Shown: positions 39,328 to 50,130 of the stretch, piece by piece
Layout: every line of letters starts with the position of its first letter
How positions within the stretch are numbered: position 1 is the first letter of the stretch
Assembly: GCF_003651185.1 (NCBI RefSeq)
Contig: NZ_RCDC01000006.1
Coordinates: 310,001-374,000 of the forward strand
DNA: 64,000 nucleotides
Source: Stenotrophomonas rhizophila
GTDB lineage: Bacteria; Pseudomonadota; Gammaproteobacteria; Xanthomonadales; Xanthomonadaceae
Reading direction: 5' to 3'
Program-made: the position numbers and the translations under genes
The notes under the pieces: model-generated
What the model saw: the letters and a program-made list of their open reading frames with translations, nothing else
The model's database searches: none
What the model was told of the DNA's origin: nothing

Positions 39328-40064
39328 GTGCTTCACTTCGCGTGTTGATCGTGGATGACGCGCGACTGGCGCGCCGCGAGCTGCGCACCCTGCTGGCGGC
39401 GATCCCGTGGGTGGCGTGTGTCGGCGAGGCCGACGACGTGCCCGCGGCACGCGAGGCGATCCTGCGCGAACAGCCCGATCTGGTGTTGCTCGATGTGCAG
39501 ATGCCCTCGGGCGAGGGCTTCGATGTGCTCGACGGACTGGAGACGGTGCCGATGGTGGTGTTCGTCACCGCTTACGACCAGTACGCGGTGCGCGCCTTCG
39601 AAACCAACGCGCTCGACTACCTGGTCAAGCCGGTGGAGGCAGGCCGCCTGCAGGCGGCGCTGGAACGCGGTCGGGAGCGCCTCTCGGCACCGGCCGCCCC
39701 CGCTGCGACGGACAGCGTGCGCGATGCGCTGGGTGCCGAGGATCAGGTGTTCCTGCGCGATGGGGAGCGCTGCTGGTTCGTGGCGCTCGGGGAGATCCGC
39801 AAGGTCGTCGTCGACGGCAACTACGCGCGGCTGTGGTTCCGCGACCAGAACGCGGTGCTGGCGCGCAGCCTCAGCACGCTGGAGGCACGGCTGTCGCCGG
39901 CGCTGTTCTTCCGCGCCAACCGCAACACCCTGGTCAACCTGCGTCGCGTGCGTGCGATCGAGCCCTCGCTGAGTGACGGATATGACTTGACCCTCGATGA
40001 TGGCAGCCAGGTGGAGGTCTCGCGGCGGCAGGCCCGCGAGCTGCGTGAGCGGCTGGCGCTGTAG
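39324..40064 (+). CDS. LytTR-family response regulator
   Basis: A 246-residue regulator paired with the preceding kinase. Receiver domain: VLIVDDARLARRELRTLL with acidic DD, phospho-acceptor Asp57 in LVLLDVQMPSGEGF, VFVTAYDQYAVRAF and Lys in DYLVKPVEAGRLQ. The C-terminal LytTR DNA-binding domain has VVDGNYARLWF, ARSLSTLEARL and FFRANRNTLVNLRRVRAIEP. Targets in this window are not evident. It overlaps the kinase by 4 bases. Confidence 0.92.
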   Translation: MSASLRVLIVDDARLARRELRTLLAAIPWVACVGEADDVPAAREAILREQPDLVLLDVQMPSGEGFDVLDGLETVPMVVFVTAYDQYAVRAFETNALDYLVKPVEAGRLQAALERGRERLSAPAAPAATDSVRDALGAEDQVFLRDGERCWFVALGEIRKVVVDGNYARLWFRDQNAVLARSLSTLEARLSPALFFRANRNTLVNLRRVRAIEPSLSDGYDLTLDDGSQVEVSRRQARELRERLAL

Positions 40065-40118
40065 GGCGCGTGCCGCACGCGTTACCCTGTGTGGGATCTC
40101 CGCCGCCTGATTGTGCCC

Positions 40119-40676
40119 ATGTCCATCGTCCTCACTGCGTTCGCCCGGCCCCGACTGTTTCCCCGCGTGCCGCGCGGCAACACCATCCAGGACTGTAGCG
40201 CCGAGCAGTTCGAACAGCACCTCAACACGCATGCGCCGTTCAAGGTGCTCGATGGCTACGCGCCCTTCTGCAAACTGCATGTGTACGAAAACTGGACCTC
40301 CACGCGCTGCCTGACCGTACCGATCACGGAGGCCAACCGTCACCAGCTGCGCAGTGGTTATGAAGCGCGCAACCGCGAGGAACTGCCGGTGCTGGTGCGC
40401 TGGTTTGAAGGCGTGGAATCGCCGCGCGCGAACTACCTGGTGGTGATCCTGTACAGCGCCGGGCAGTTGGCCAAAGAGGGCTCCCCCATCGATGCGGAGT
40501 GGGGCATCGTCGGCTGCATCTACACCGCCGAGCCGGAGGAAGTGCCGATGGCCCCGATCACCATGATGCGCAACGCGCTGGGGGTGGAAGAGGGTGGCTC
40601 CGGCGTGCCGCTGGATCGCGAGGCGTATCAGCGCGCGGTGGCGTTCTGGGACCGCAACGCCAATTGGCGGCCCTGA
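40119..40676 (+). CDS. DUF3228 family protein
   Basis: A 185-residue cytoplasmic protein starting MSIVLTAFARPRLFPRVPRG, preferred over in-frame 40089 because that extension is not protein-like. Conserved-looking blocks are GYAPFCKLHVYENWT, TEANRHQLRSGYEARNREEL, YLVVILYSAGQLAKEG and AEWGIVGCIYTAEPEEVPM-APITMMRNALG. I recognise this as the DUF3228 family, for which no function is known. About 55 bases after the response regulator; separate or shared transcription is unclear. Confidence 0.78.
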   Translation: MSIVLTAFARPRLFPRVPRGNTIQDCSAEQFEQHLNTHAPFKVLDGYAPFCKLHVYENWTSTRCLTVPITEANRHQLRSGYEARNREELPVLVRWFEGVESPRANYLVVILYSAGQLAKEGSPIDAEWGIVGCIYTAEPEEVPMAPITMMRNALGVEEGGSGVPLDREAYQRAVAFWDRNANWRP

Positions 40677-40720
40677 GGCGCTGGAGCCGCAGCGATGGCA
40701 CGTTGATCGAAGACGACGGG

Positions 40721-40804
40721 GTAGTGCCGGCCGCTGGCCGGCTCTTCAGTCTGTCTGACGCATGAGGCAAGCGTCACGGGGAGCCGGCCAGCGGCCGGCA
40801 CTAC
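40721..40804. repeat. Inverted pair of SMAG-type REP elements
   Basis: GTAGTGCCGGCCGCTGGC starts at 40721 and its mirror image ends in GGCCGGCACTAC at 40804, leaving about 36 bases between them. Each unit is itself a small palindrome with the GTAG head typical of S. maltophilia SMAG repeats. The pair lies between convergent DUF3228 and ybaK genes and could fold into one long stem acting as a bidirectional terminator. Confidence 0.85.
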
Positions 40805-40807
40805 CGG

Positions 40808-41281
40808 TCAACGGGCTTTGCCGATGCTTGCGTAGCTGCCGCCGGTGAGCTGCATCAGATCGGCCGGTGCCAGCGCCACCTCCAGCCCACGCCGCCCGGC
40901 ACTGACGTGCACGGTCGGCAGCATCTGCGCGCTCGCCTCCAGGAAGGTGCGGTGCTTCTTTTTCTGCCCCAGCGGGCTGATCCCCCCGACCAGGTAACCG
41001 GTCGCGCGCTGCGCCGCCTCGGCGTTGGCCATCTCGCACTTCCGGCAGCCGGCCGCTGCGGCGAGTGCCTTGAGGTCCAGGGTGCCGCTCACCGGCACGA
41101 TCGCCACCAGCAGCTCGTGCTTCTCGGTGCTTGCCAGCAGTGTCTTGAACACCTGCGCCGGATCCAGCCCGAGCTGCTCTACTGCCTCGCCACCATAGGA
41201 CGTGGCGGTGGCGTCATGGTGGTAGGACAGCACGCTGTGCGCGATGCCGAGCGTCTTGAGCAGGTTGATGGCAGGGGTCAT
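40808..41281 (-). CDS. ybaK: Cys-tRNA(Pro)/Cys-tRNA(Cys) deacylase YbaK
   Basis: A 157-residue trans-editing enzyme that removes cysteine mischarged on tRNA-Pro. Begins MTPAINLLKTLGIAHSVLSY. Family motifs: VFKTLLASTEKHELLVAIVP (catalytic Lys in FKTL), AAGCRKCEMANAEAAQRATG, YLVGGISPLGQKKKHRTFLE and GRRGLEVALAPADLMQLTGG. Single gene whose stop is 4 bases from the SMAG pair. Confidence 0.92.
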   Translation of the reverse strand: MTPAINLLKTLGIAHSVLSYHHDATATSYGGEAVEQLGLDPAQVFKTLLASTEKHELLVAIVPVSGTLDLKALAAAAGCRKCEMANAEAAQRATGYLVGGISPLGQKKKHRTFLEASAQMLPTVHVSAGRRGLEVALAPADLMQLTGGSYASIGKAR

Positions 41282-41373
41282 GGCGGCATCGTAGCCCGGT
41301 GCGGACCGGCTGCCTTGACCGAGGCTACTGCGGTCGCTGCGATAATGGCGGCGTTCCCGTCTGGAAAGATCCC

Positions 41374-42201
41374 ATGCGCCTCTCTGGCCAATTCAACGCG
41401 CTCAGCTTCGACAGCGATGTGGCGCGCGGACCGTATCCCCCTCAGGGGTTTGTGTCGATCGCGGAAGGCGCGCTCGGCAATGGCGATTGTTTCGGGCTGT
41501 ATTGGCCGTTGGGGCGTGAGGGATATGCGCCCTTCGTCTGCGAGATGTTCCATGACGAATGGCGTATGGAACTGCGCCATTCCTCGGTACAGGTGTTTTC
41601 GCGCTGGCTGGAGCTGAACGAAGGCGAGTATGGCGAGCATGAGGTCGAAGATCCCGGTTCGCCAACCGGGCAGTTGGAGCAGGCGCGCGCGCAGGTGCTC
41701 GCAGGGCAGGTCGAGCAGGCGATTGAACTGCTGCGCGCAGCATGCACCGCCTTCCCGGAGCTTCAGCAGGGCTGGGCGCTGCTGGCAAGCCAGTACATGC
41801 GGCAGGGGCAGCGCGATGCGGCGATCGATGCGGCACGTTCGGCGGTGCTGGCCAACTGGGCGTTTGGCATTCCCGAGGCCGGCGTGCTGCGCATCCTGCG
41901 CGCTGCCCCGGCCAGCACTGACCCGGTGATCGCGATGGTGCAGCGGATGGGCTTCGCTTTCGGCGGCGCCAAGACCAATCCGGATTACGCGCTGATGCAG
42001 GCCTGCATCGACGAATGCTGGGCTGCCGGTGACACCCTGACGGCGCTGCGACTATCGCAGAACCGCTGCTACGTGCTTGCTGGCGAAACGGTCTCTTTTC
42101 AGCAACGGGAGGGGTTCATGCTGTCGCGCTGGCAAGCGGACTTCGCCGGGCAGTGCCAGGCTGTCCTCAACGACGACCGCAGGGGTTTCAGCCAGGACTG
42201 A
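41374..42201 (+). CDS. Uncharacterised protein with TPR-like segment
   Basis: A 275-residue cytoplasmic protein starting MRLSGQFNALSFDSDVARGP. The first 90 residues (GEGALGNGDCFGLYWPLGRE-like region, FVCEMFHDEWRMELRHSS) look globular and aromatic. Residues 105-170 read as two TPR-like helix pairs (QLEQARAQVLAGQVEQAIEL, LQQGWALLASQYMRQGQRDA). The C-terminal part is helical, with cysteines (ACIDECWAAGD). I do not recognise the family; a SUKH-like immunity fold for the N-terminus is conceivable but not supported by a clear motif. Confidence 0.65.
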   Translation: MRLSGQFNALSFDSDVARGPYPPQGFVSIAEGALGNGDCFGLYWPLGREGYAPFVCEMFHDEWRMELRHSSVQVFSRWLELNEGEYGEHEVEDPGSPTGQLEQARAQVLAGQVEQAIELLRAACTAFPELQQGWALLASQYMRQGQRDAAIDAARSAVLANWAFGIPEAGVLRILRAAPASTDPVIAMVQRMGFAFGGAKTNPDYALMQACIDECWAAGDTLTALRLSQNRCYVLAGETVSFQQREGFMLSRWQADFAGQCQAVLNDDRRGFSQD

Positions 42202-42216
42202 AGGGCATCGCGCCAC

Positions 42217-42252
42217 AAAAAAAACGGGCGCCTTCCGGCGCCCGTCTGTTTT
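42217..42252. terminator. Bidirectional terminator between the TPR-like gene and ahcY
   Basis: ACGGGCGCC (42224-42232) and GGCGCCCGT (42237-42245) form a 9-bp stem with a TTCC loop. A run of eight A precedes it, which is a T run for the leftward ahcY transcript, and TCTGTTTT follows on the + strand. Confidence 0.92.
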
Positions 42253-42277
42253 CAACGCAACTGGACCGGCATGCCGA

Positions 42278-43723
<1,446 letters not shown>

Positions 43724-43765
43724 TCAAAGCTCCGGTGTAATGACGAGTCGATACTCGTGTTCGCC

Positions 43766-43848
43766 GGGCGCCGTTGGAACCAATCCTGGCCACCGAGCCT
43801 GGCCGCCCCCGGACAAGGTCCGGCACGGTCGCAGCGCCCCTCGGTGGA
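43766..43848 (-). promoter_or_regulatory. S-adenosylhomocysteine (SAH) riboswitch
   Basis: Read on the minus strand it begins CCACCGAGGGGCGCTGCGAC, continues with a variable hairpin GCCGGACCTTGTCCGGGGGC, then GCCAGGCTCGGTGG, and ends AACGGCGCCC. The CCGAGG-GCGCTGC and CCAGGCTCGG blocks plus the distal AACGGCGC that forms the pseudoknot define the SAH class. It lies about 40 bases before the ahcY ATG. In this class SAH binding increases expression. Confidence 0.93.
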
Positions 43849-43857
43849 GGGTCACCC

Positions 43858-43863
43858 ATTATA
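43858..43863 (-). promoter_or_regulatory. -10 box of ahcY
   Basis: A perfect TATAAT on the minus strand, 10 bases before the riboswitch 5' end, so transcription would start at the base of the aptamer. No clear -35 match is seen at 16-18 bases; the sequence there is CATGCC. Confidence 0.7.
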
Positions 43864-43974
43864 TCGTGGCCAGTTGCATTGGCATGAATCGGTCCCTGCC
43901 CCCAACCATCGGCAGGGGGGCGATCGGCGCGCGGCTGTTAAGGTCGGGGGTTCGTATCAGCACAGGCACAAAAC

Positions 43975-46509
43975 ATGACACGCACCCCCGGTCGACGCGC
44001 TCCACAGTGGCGCCATACCTTGATCCTCGGCCTGGCCCTGCTGGCGGTGCCGCCGTTGGCGCTGGCCGCCGCCCCGGCCGCGAAGACCACTGCGCCGACC
44101 GTGGCTGCCGCCAAGGGCGATCAGGGCGGCTACCAGCTGCCTTCGCCGGCCCTGCAGGCTGTTGTCGATGCACCGCGTGCCCCGACCCTGAGCCTGTCCC
44201 CGCGCCGTGATCTGGCCGCGCTGCTGCAGACGCCGCCGCTGCCGTCGATTGGCGACGTCGCCCAGCCCGAACTGAAGCTGGCCGGCCTGCGCATCAACCC
44301 GGCCACGCATTCGGCCAGCCGCTTCAGCTTCGCCGACAAGCTGTGGCTGATGAGCGTGGCCGATGGCAAGGAGCGCCAGATCAGCGGGCTGCCGCAGCCG
44401 TTGTCGATCGCCACCTTTGCCTGGTCGCCGGACCAGAAGTACATCGCCTTCAATCAGGTGCACGCGGCCACCCACACCAATGAACTGTGGATCGTTGATG
44501 TCGACGCCGGTTCGGCGCGCCGCCTGGTCGGTGATCTGAACACGGTGATGGGCGATGGCTACAGCTGGCAGCCCGACAGCCGTGGCCTGCTGGTGATGCA
44601 GCAGCTCAAGGGCCAGGGTGCGGCACCGGCTGCTGGCGGCATTCCGACCGGCCCGGCGATCCAGCAGACCGAGGCCGACGCCGGTGTGCGCACGATCCGC
44701 ACCTACCAGGACATGCTCAAGAACGAGGCCGATGCCCGCCTCTTCGACTACTACGCCAGCGCGCAGCCGGCCAAGGTCGCGCTCAACAGCATGACCACGC
44801 CGCTGTCCACCGGTGGGGTGTACTGGGATGTCACCCTCTCCCCGGATGGCCGTTACCTGCTGAGCGAGCGGGTGGTGCGTCCGTACTCCTACCTGGTGCC
44901 CGCCAGCGCGTTCGCGCGTCGCATTGAAGTGCTGTCCGCGGTGGACGGCAAGCTCGAACACACCGTCGCCGACCTGCCGCTGAAGGAAGGCCTGCCGACC
45001 GGCAACGATGCGGTGGCCACCGGCGTGCGCCGGATCGACTGGCGCGCCGATGCCCCGGCGACCCTGGTCTGGGCCGAAGCCCAGGATGGCGGCGACCCGA
45101 ACCGCGAGGCCAAGGTGCGCGACGCGGTGCTGATGCAGGCGGCCCCGTTCGATAAGCCGCCGGTCACGCTGGCGCAGCTGGGCAGCCGTTATGCGGGCAT
45201 CCAGTGGGGCCGTGGCGATCTGGCGCTGCTCAACGAATCGTGGTGGAAGAACCGCGAGGTCAAGCAGTGGCGGATCGCGCCTGACCAGCCGGAGAAGGCG
45301 GCCGAGCTGTTGTCGGCGCGTTCCTCGCAGGACCGCTACAACGACCCGGGCCGCCCGGGCCTGGTGCGCGACGTCAACGGTCGCTCGCGCCTGCAGGTCA
45401 GCGCAGATGGCCGCAGCATCTTCCTGTACGGGCTGGGCGCCTCGCCGGAAGGCGACCGTCCGTTCGTGGATCGCCTTGATCTGGACAGCAAGCAGACCAC
45501 CCGCCTGTTCCACTCGCAGGCGCCGTCCTACGCCGCGCCGGTGGCGCTGCTCGACCAGGAAGGCACCTCGCTGCTGTTGACCCGCGAGTCGCCCGATGAG
45601 CCGGCCAACTTCTACGTGCAGTCGCTGGCCGATGCCACCGCCGCCCCGACGGCGTTGACCCACTTCCAGCACCCGCTGCCGCAGCTGCGTGGGGTGAGCA
45701 AGGAGCAGATCCGCTACAAGCGCAACGATGGCGTCGACCTGACGGCCACGCTGATGCTGCCGCCGGGCTACAACGCGAAGAAGGACGGTCCGTTGCCGCT
45801 GCTGATGTGGGCCTACCCGGGCGAGTTCAAGACCGCCGAAGCGGCCAGCCAGGTCACCGATTCCCCGTACCGCTTCAACGCGATCAGCTACTGGGGCCCG
45901 CAGGCGTTCCTGGCCAAGGGCTACGCGGTGCTGGTCAGCCCCTCGATGCCGATCATCGGCGAGGGTGACAAGGAGCCGAACGACACCTACCTGCCGCAGC
46001 TGATCGCCAATGCCGAGGCGGCCGTGAATGAAGTAGTGCGGCGTGGCGTGACCGATCGTGAGCACATCGCGATCGGCGGCCACTCCTACGGTGCGTTCAT
46101 GACCGCCAACCTGCTCGCGCATACCCGCCTGTTCAAGGCCGGCATCGCGCGCAGCGGTGCGTACAACCGCACGCTGACCCCGTTCGGCTTCCAGGCCGAA
46201 GAGCGCAACTACTGGCAGGCGCAGGACGTCTACCAGAAGATGTCGCCGTTCAACTACGCCGACAAGATCAAGGACCCGATCCTCTTCATCCACGGCGTGG
46301 ACGACAACAACTCCGGCACGTTCCCGATCCAGAGCGAGCGCATGTTCGCCGCGGTGAAGGGGCTGGGCGGTACCTCGCGCCTGGTGATGCTGCCCAATGA
46401 ATCGCATGCTTACCGTGCACGCGAATCGATCATGACCATGCTGGCCGAGAGCGAGCGCTGGCTGGAGCAGACCGTCGGTCCGGGCAAGCCGATCAAGAAG
46501 CAGCGCTGA
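43975..46509 (+). CDS. Secreted S9-family (prolyl oligopeptidase-type) peptidase
   Basis: An 844-residue exported serine peptidase. Signal peptide: twin-basic start MTRTPGRRAPQWRH, hydrophobic LILGLALLAVPPLALA, cut after AAA near residue 32. The middle is beta-propeller-like (KLWLMSVADGKERQISGLP, YWDVTLSPDGRYLLSERV). The C-terminal catalytic domain has Ser704 in GGHSYGAFMTA, Asp776/777 in HGVDDNNSGTFP and His811 in NESHAYRARES. Size and layout fit the glutamyl endopeptidase/dipeptidyl aminopeptidase branch; specificity is uncertain. It is divergent from ahcY with a 250-base gap that also holds the riboswitch. Confidence 0.9.
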   Translation: MTRTPGRRAPQWRHTLILGLALLAVPPLALAAAPAAKTTAPTVAAAKGDQGGYQLPSPALQAVVDAPRAPTLSLSPRRDLAALLQTPPLPSIGDVAQPELKLAGLRINPATHSASRFSFADKLWLMSVADGKERQISGLPQPLSIATFAWSPDQKYIAFNQVHAATHTNELWIVDVDAGSARRLVGDLNTVMGDGYSWQPDSRGLLVMQQLKGQGAAPAAGGIPTGPAIQQTEADAGVRTIRTYQDMLKNEADARLFDYYASAQPAKVALNSMTTPLSTGGVYWDVTLSPDGRYLLSERVVRPYSYLVPASAFARRIEVLSAVDGKLEHTVADLPLKEGLPTGNDAVATGVRRIDWRADAPATLVWAEAQDGGDPNREAKVRDAVLMQAAPFDKPPVTLAQLGSRYAGIQWGRGDLALLNESWWKNREVKQWRIAPDQPEKAAELLSARSSQDRYNDPGRPGLVRDVNGRSRLQVSADGRSIFLYGLGASPEGDRPFVDRLDLDSKQTTRLFHSQAPSYAAPVALLDQEGTSLLLTRESPDEPANFYVQSLADATAAPTALTHFQHPLPQLRGVSKEQIRYKRNDGVDLTATLMLPPGYNAKKDGPLPLLMWAYPGEFKTAEAASQVTDSPYRFNAISYWGPQAFLAKGYAVLVSPSMPIIGEGDKEPNDTYLPQLIANAEAAVNEVVRRGVTDREHIAIGGHSYGAFMTANLLAHTRLFKAGIARSGAYNRTLTPFGFQAEERNYWQAQDVYQKMSPFNYADKIKDPILFIHGVDDNNSGTFPIQSERMFAAVKGLGGTSRLVMLPNESHAYRARESIMTMLAESERWLEQTVGPGKPIKKQR

Positions 46510-46515
46510 GGCGGG

Positions 46516-46582
46516 AGGTACCGGCCGTTGGCCGGTACGGGAAAGGATGGGGAGTGCCGGCCGTTGGCGGCCGGCACTACCA
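46516..46582. repeat. Two SMAG-like palindromes after the S9 peptidase gene
   Basis: GGTACCGGCCGTTGGCCGGTAC (given here as two arms GTACCGGCC/GGCCGGTAC, 46519-46538) is followed by AGTGCCGGCC/GGCCGGCACT (46552-46578), which ends in CTAC. Both are variants of the GTAG-headed repeat. They lie between codirectional genes and may end the peptidase transcript. Confidence 0.75.
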
Positions 46583-46667
46583 GATGTAACTATTTGCGCG
46601 ACGCAGCAATGACCCCATTGTGGGTTAGGCTTGAGCGGATTCCGTTCCCGAGGCCAGTGCGTCGCAG

Positions 46668-49379
46668 ATGAACGAGTACCGTAGCAGCATCGTTTTTGCC
46701 ACTCCCGATATTCCCCTGCGTGACGATGTACGCCGACTCGGCGCACTGGTCGGCGACCTGCTCGCCGAGCAGGTCTCCACGCAGTTTTTCGATGATGTGG
46801 AACAGGTGCGTACGCGCGCCATCGCCCGCCGCGAAAGCGACGCCCCGCTGTCCGATCTCAACGATGCCCTGACCGGCCTGCCGCCGGCGCGCGCCGAAGC
46901 GATGGTGCGTGCCTTCAGCACCTACTTCCAGGTGGTGAACATCGCCGAGCGCGTGCACCGCATCCGCCGCCGCCGCGACTACCAGCGTGCCGGTACGGCC
47001 ACGCCGCAGCCGGATGGCCTGCAGGACGCACTGGTCAAGCTCAAAGCGCAGGGCGTGACCCTGGCCGAGTTGGCGCAGTGGCTGCCGCGCATCGATATCG
47101 AGCCGGTGTTCACCGCGCATCCGACCGAAGCGGTCCGCCGCGCGCTGCTGGAAAAAGAGCAGTTGATGGTCGCCAGCCTGGTCGACAACCTGGACGGCCA
47201 GCGCACGCCGGGTGAAGCCGCCGCCGACGCGGCGCGTTTCCGCATGGCCCTGACGGCGTCGTGGCAGACCACCGATTCCTCGCCCGTGCGCCCCACCGTG
47301 GACGACGAGCGGGAGCATGTCGGCTTCTATCTGATGCAGGTGCTGTACCGGGTGATTCCGGTGCTGTACGAATCGCTGCAGCAGGCGCTGCTGGATACGT
47401 ATGGCGAAGAACTGCCGCTGCCACGCCTGCTGCGCTTCGGCACGTGGGTGGGCGGCGACATGGACGGCAATCCGAACGTCGATGCCGGCACCATCCGCAA
47501 TACGCTCGATGCGCAGCGCCAGGCCGTGCTCGGCCGCTACCAGAAAGACCTGCTGCAGCTGGCCAGTCTGCTCAGCCAGTCCACCGAACGAGTCGCGGTC
47601 AGCGATGAGCTGCAGGCGCGCGTGGATCATTACAAGGCATTGCTGCCCAAGGTCACCTCGCGGCCGCGTCACGCCGATATGCCCTATCGCCTGCTCAACG
47701 ACCGCATGCGCGCACGCGTGCAGGCGACGATGGAGGACGCGGACGGTGCGTATGCATCGCCACAGGAACTGACCGACGACATCGAGCTGATCCTGCGCAG
47801 CCTGCACGACAACAAGGGCGACCATGCCGGCGGTTTCGCGGTGCGTCGCCTGTTGTGGCGGGTACGCACCTTCGGCTTCCACCTGGCGCGGTTGGATGTG
47901 CGCCAGGAGTCCAGCGTGCACGGCCGGGCGCTGGCCAGCGTGCTGGATGGGCAGGAGGCCTGGGACGGCGCTGATGCGGTCACCCGCGCGGCGCGCCTGG
48001 CCCCGTTCGCCAGTGGCGAGCAGGCGCTGCCCGCGAGCAACGAAGAAGGCGGCGAACGGCTGGATGCAGTGTTCGCGGCGCTGGCCGATGCCCGTCACCG
48101 GCACGGCGCCGACGCGTTGGGCAGCTACATCATCTCGATGGCGCATGACCGCAGCGATGTGCTCGCCGTGCTTGCACTGGCGCGGCGCGGTGGCCTGGTG
48201 GATGACGCCGGCGCGGTGCCGCTGGACATCGCGCCGCTGTTCGAAACGGTGGACGATCTCAAGCGCGGTACCGACACCCTGCGCGATCTGCTGGCCGACC
48301 CGGTCTACCGCACCCATCTGGCCTCGCGCGGCGATGTGCAGATGGTGATGCTCGGCTATTCGGACAGTGGCAAGGACGGTGGTATCGCGGCCTCGCGCTG
48401 GGGCCTGCAACGTGCCCAGGTGGAACTGCTGGATGTGGCCGCCGAGAACGACATCCGGCTGACCTTCTTCCACGGCCGTGGCGGCTCGATCAGCCGCGGC
48501 GGCGGCAAGACCACGCACGCCGTGGATGCCTCGCCGCGTGGCAGCATCGACGGCCGTCTGCGCGTGACCGAGCAGGGCGAAGTGATCCATCGCAAGTACG
48601 GCATCCGTGCACTGGCGCTGCGCTCGCTGGAACAGTCCACCGGTGCGGTGCTGCGCTCCAGCCTGCGCCCGCGCGCAGCGGAACCGCGCGAGGAACAGTG
48701 GCGCCCGGTGATGGACCTGGTCGCGCAGAAGAGTTCGGAGGCGTACCGCGCCTTCGTCGGCCAGAAAGACTTCATGCAGTACTTCCGCCTGGCCACGCCC
48801 ATCGACGTGATCGAGCGGATGACCTTGGGCTCACGCCCTTCGCGCCGTCTGGGCGAGGATGCCGCACTGACCAACCTGCGCGCGATTCCGTGGGTGTTCG
48901 CGTGGAGCCAGGCGCGGGCCGTGATCCCGGGCTGGTATGGCGTCGGCAGTGGCCTGCAGGCGGCGATCGACGCTGGTCACGAAGGCCTCCTGAAAGAGAT
49001 GGCGCGCGACTGGCCGTTCTTCAGCACCTTCCTGGACGACATCGCGATGGTGCTGTCCAAGGGCGACCTGACCATCGCCGAACAGTTCTCGCAGCTGTCC
49101 GGTGCGTTGCATGGCCGCTTCTTCCCGCAGATCCAGGGCGAGCTCGAGCTCACCTCGCAGTGGATCCTGGCGTTGACCGGGCAGGATGAACTGCTGCAGC
49201 ACGATCAGCGCCTGGCACTGTCGATCCGCCTGCGTAACCCCTACATCGATCCGATCAGCGTGTTGCAGGTGGACCTGCTGCGCCGCTGGCGTGAAAGCGG
49301 GGGCGAAGACGATGACGTACTGCGCGCGCTGGTGGCGTGTGTGAACGGTGTTTCTCAGGGCGTACAGAACACCGGGTAG
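46668..49379 (+). CDS. ppc: Phosphoenolpyruvate carboxylase
   Basis: Anaplerotic enzyme that carboxylates PEP to oxaloacetate. 903 residues. Catalytic signatures: [20 protein letters not shown] near residue 145, [14 protein letters not shown] near 265, [20 protein letters not shown] near 562, [15 protein letters not shown] near 602, and the conserved C-terminus ending [10 protein letters not shown]. The start [20 protein letters not shown] fits the xanthomonad form. Single-gene unit flanked by REP-like palindromes on both sides. Confidence 0.97.
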   Translation: MNEYRSSIVFATPDIPLRDDVRRLGALVGDLLAEQVSTQFFDDVEQVRTRAIARRESDAPLSDLNDALTGLPPARAEAMVRAFSTYFQVVNIAERVHRIRRRRDYQRAGTATPQPDGLQDALVKLKAQGVTLAELAQWLPRIDIEPVFTAHPTEAVRRALLEKEQLMVASLVDNLDGQRTPGEAAADAARFRMALTASWQTTDSSPVRPTVDDEREHVGFYLMQVLYRVIPVLYESLQQALLDTYGEELPLPRLLRFGTWVGGDMDGNPNVDAGTIRNTLDAQRQAVLGRYQKDLLQLASLLSQSTERVAVSDELQARVDHYKALLPKVTSRPRHADMPYRLLNDRMRARVQATMEDADGAYASPQELTDDIELILRSLHDNKGDHAGGFAVRRLLWRVRTFGFHLARLDVRQESSVHGRALASVLDGQEAWDGADAVTRAARLAPFASGEQALPASNEEGGERLDAVFAALADARHRHGADALGSYIISMAHDRSDVLAVLALARRGGLVDDAGAVPLDIAPLFETVDDLKRGTDTLRDLLADPVYRTHLASRGDVQMVMLGYSDSGKDGGIAASRWGLQRAQVELLDVAAENDIRLTFFHGRGGSISRGGGKTTHAVDASPRGSIDGRLRVTEQGEVIHRKYGIRALALRSLEQSTGAVLRSSLRPRAAEPREEQWRPVMDLVAQKSSEAYRAFVGQKDFMQYFRLATPIDVIERMTLGSRPSRRLGEDAALTNLRAIPWVFAWSQARAVIPGWYGVGSGLQAAIDAGHEGLLKEMARDWPFFSTFLDDIAMVLSKGDLTIAEQFSQLSGALHGRFFPQIQGELELTSQWILALTGQDELLQHDQRLALSIRLRNPYIDPISVLQVDLLRRWRESGGEDDDVLRALVACVNGVSQGVQNTG

Positions 49380-49390
49380 GCCATGACGGG

Positions 49391-49483
49391 GTAGTGCCGG
49401 CCGCTGGCTGGCAGCGCGCGCCATCTGGCAGGTATCGACCCACGGTCGATACCTGCCCGGCAGGCCATGACCGTGGGTCATGG
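49391..49483. repeat. Cluster of three palindromes between ppc and the thioesterase gene
   Basis: A partial SMAG unit (GTAGTGCCGGCCGCTGGCTG, 49391) is followed by GGCAGGTATCGACC/GGTCGATACCTGCC (49427-49457, perfect 14-bp arms). CCATGACC/GGTCATGG (49465-49483) comes next. The genes converge here, so these probably form shared transcript ends. Confidence 0.8.
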
Positions 49484-49491
49484 CGCAGGGT

Positions 49492-50010
49492 TCAGACCTG
49501 CTCGACCAGATCGCCCGGTGCGGGCGGATTGGATGCCAGCAGCTCCAGGTGGCGCTGCTCCATCTCCTCGCGCAGCTGGCGGCGGATCAACGCGGCGGCA
49601 TGCCGGCGGCGTTCGTCGGCAGTTTCCAGCACCAATGGCGGCACCGGGGTCGGCTTGCCGTCGTCATCCACCGCGACCATGGTGAAGAAGCAGCTGTTGG
49701 CGTGGCGCACGCTGCGCTTGAGGATGTCCTCGGCCACCACCTTGACCCCGATTTCCATCGAGGAGGTGCCGGTGTAGTTCACCGAGGCCAGGAAGGTGAC
49801 CAGCTCGCCGACCGCGATCGGCTGGCGGAACATCACCTGGTCCACCGACAGGGTGACCACGTAGCTGCCGGCATAGCGGCTGGCGCACGCGTAGGCGACC
49901 TGGTCGAGCAGGCGCAGCACCGCGCCGCCGTGCACCTTGCCGGAGAAATTGGCCATGTCCGGCGACATCAGCACCGTCATGGACAGCTGGTTGGATTTGA
50001 ATTCGGGCAT
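49492..50010 (-). CDS. Acyl-CoA thioesterase, hotdog fold (YciA/ACOT type)
   Basis: A 172-residue single-hotdog protein that probably hydrolyses acyl-CoA thioesters in the cytoplasm. Signatures: NFSGKVHGGAVLRLLDQVAY near residue 22 (the GG-xx-L-xx-xD helix), VTLSVDQVMFRQPIAVGELV near 52, and VNYTGTSSMEIGVKVVAEDI near 77. The C-terminal 45 residues form a charged helix (ADERRRHAAALIRRQLREEM) common in the branch. Monocistronic, bordered by repeats. Confidence 0.88.
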   Translation of the reverse strand: MPEFKSNQLSMTVLMSPDMANFSGKVHGGAVLRLLDQVAYACASRYAGSYVVTLSVDQVMFRQPIAVGELVTFLASVNYTGTSSMEIGVKVVAEDILKRSVRHANSCFFTMVAVDDDGKPTPVPPLVLETADERRRHAAALIRRQLREEMEQRHLELLASNPPAPGDLVEQV

Positions 50011-50041
50011 GGGGGGAGTGTAGCGGGCGATGGCAGGCCCG

Positions 50042-50102
50042 GTAGTGCCGGCCGCTGGCCGGCAGGCTGAAACGACGACGGGCCGCTATCGCGGCCCGTC
50101 GT
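50042..50102. repeat. SMAG unit plus strong hairpin
   Basis: GTAGTGCCGGCCGCTGGC begins at 50042. ACGACGGGCCGC (50075-50086) and GCGGCCCGTCGT (50091-50102) then form a perfect 12-bp stem with a TATC loop. The hairpin is probably a transcript end for the leftward metK transcript that has read past its first terminator. Confidence 0.75.
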
Positions 50103-50130
50103 TGCTTCTTCGATAGTTGCCGCGCTGCGC

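Noticed and set aside
46590..48590. Long minus-strand frame opposite ppc
   Set aside because: Shadow of ppc; the plus-strand protein is an unmistakable PEP carboxylase.
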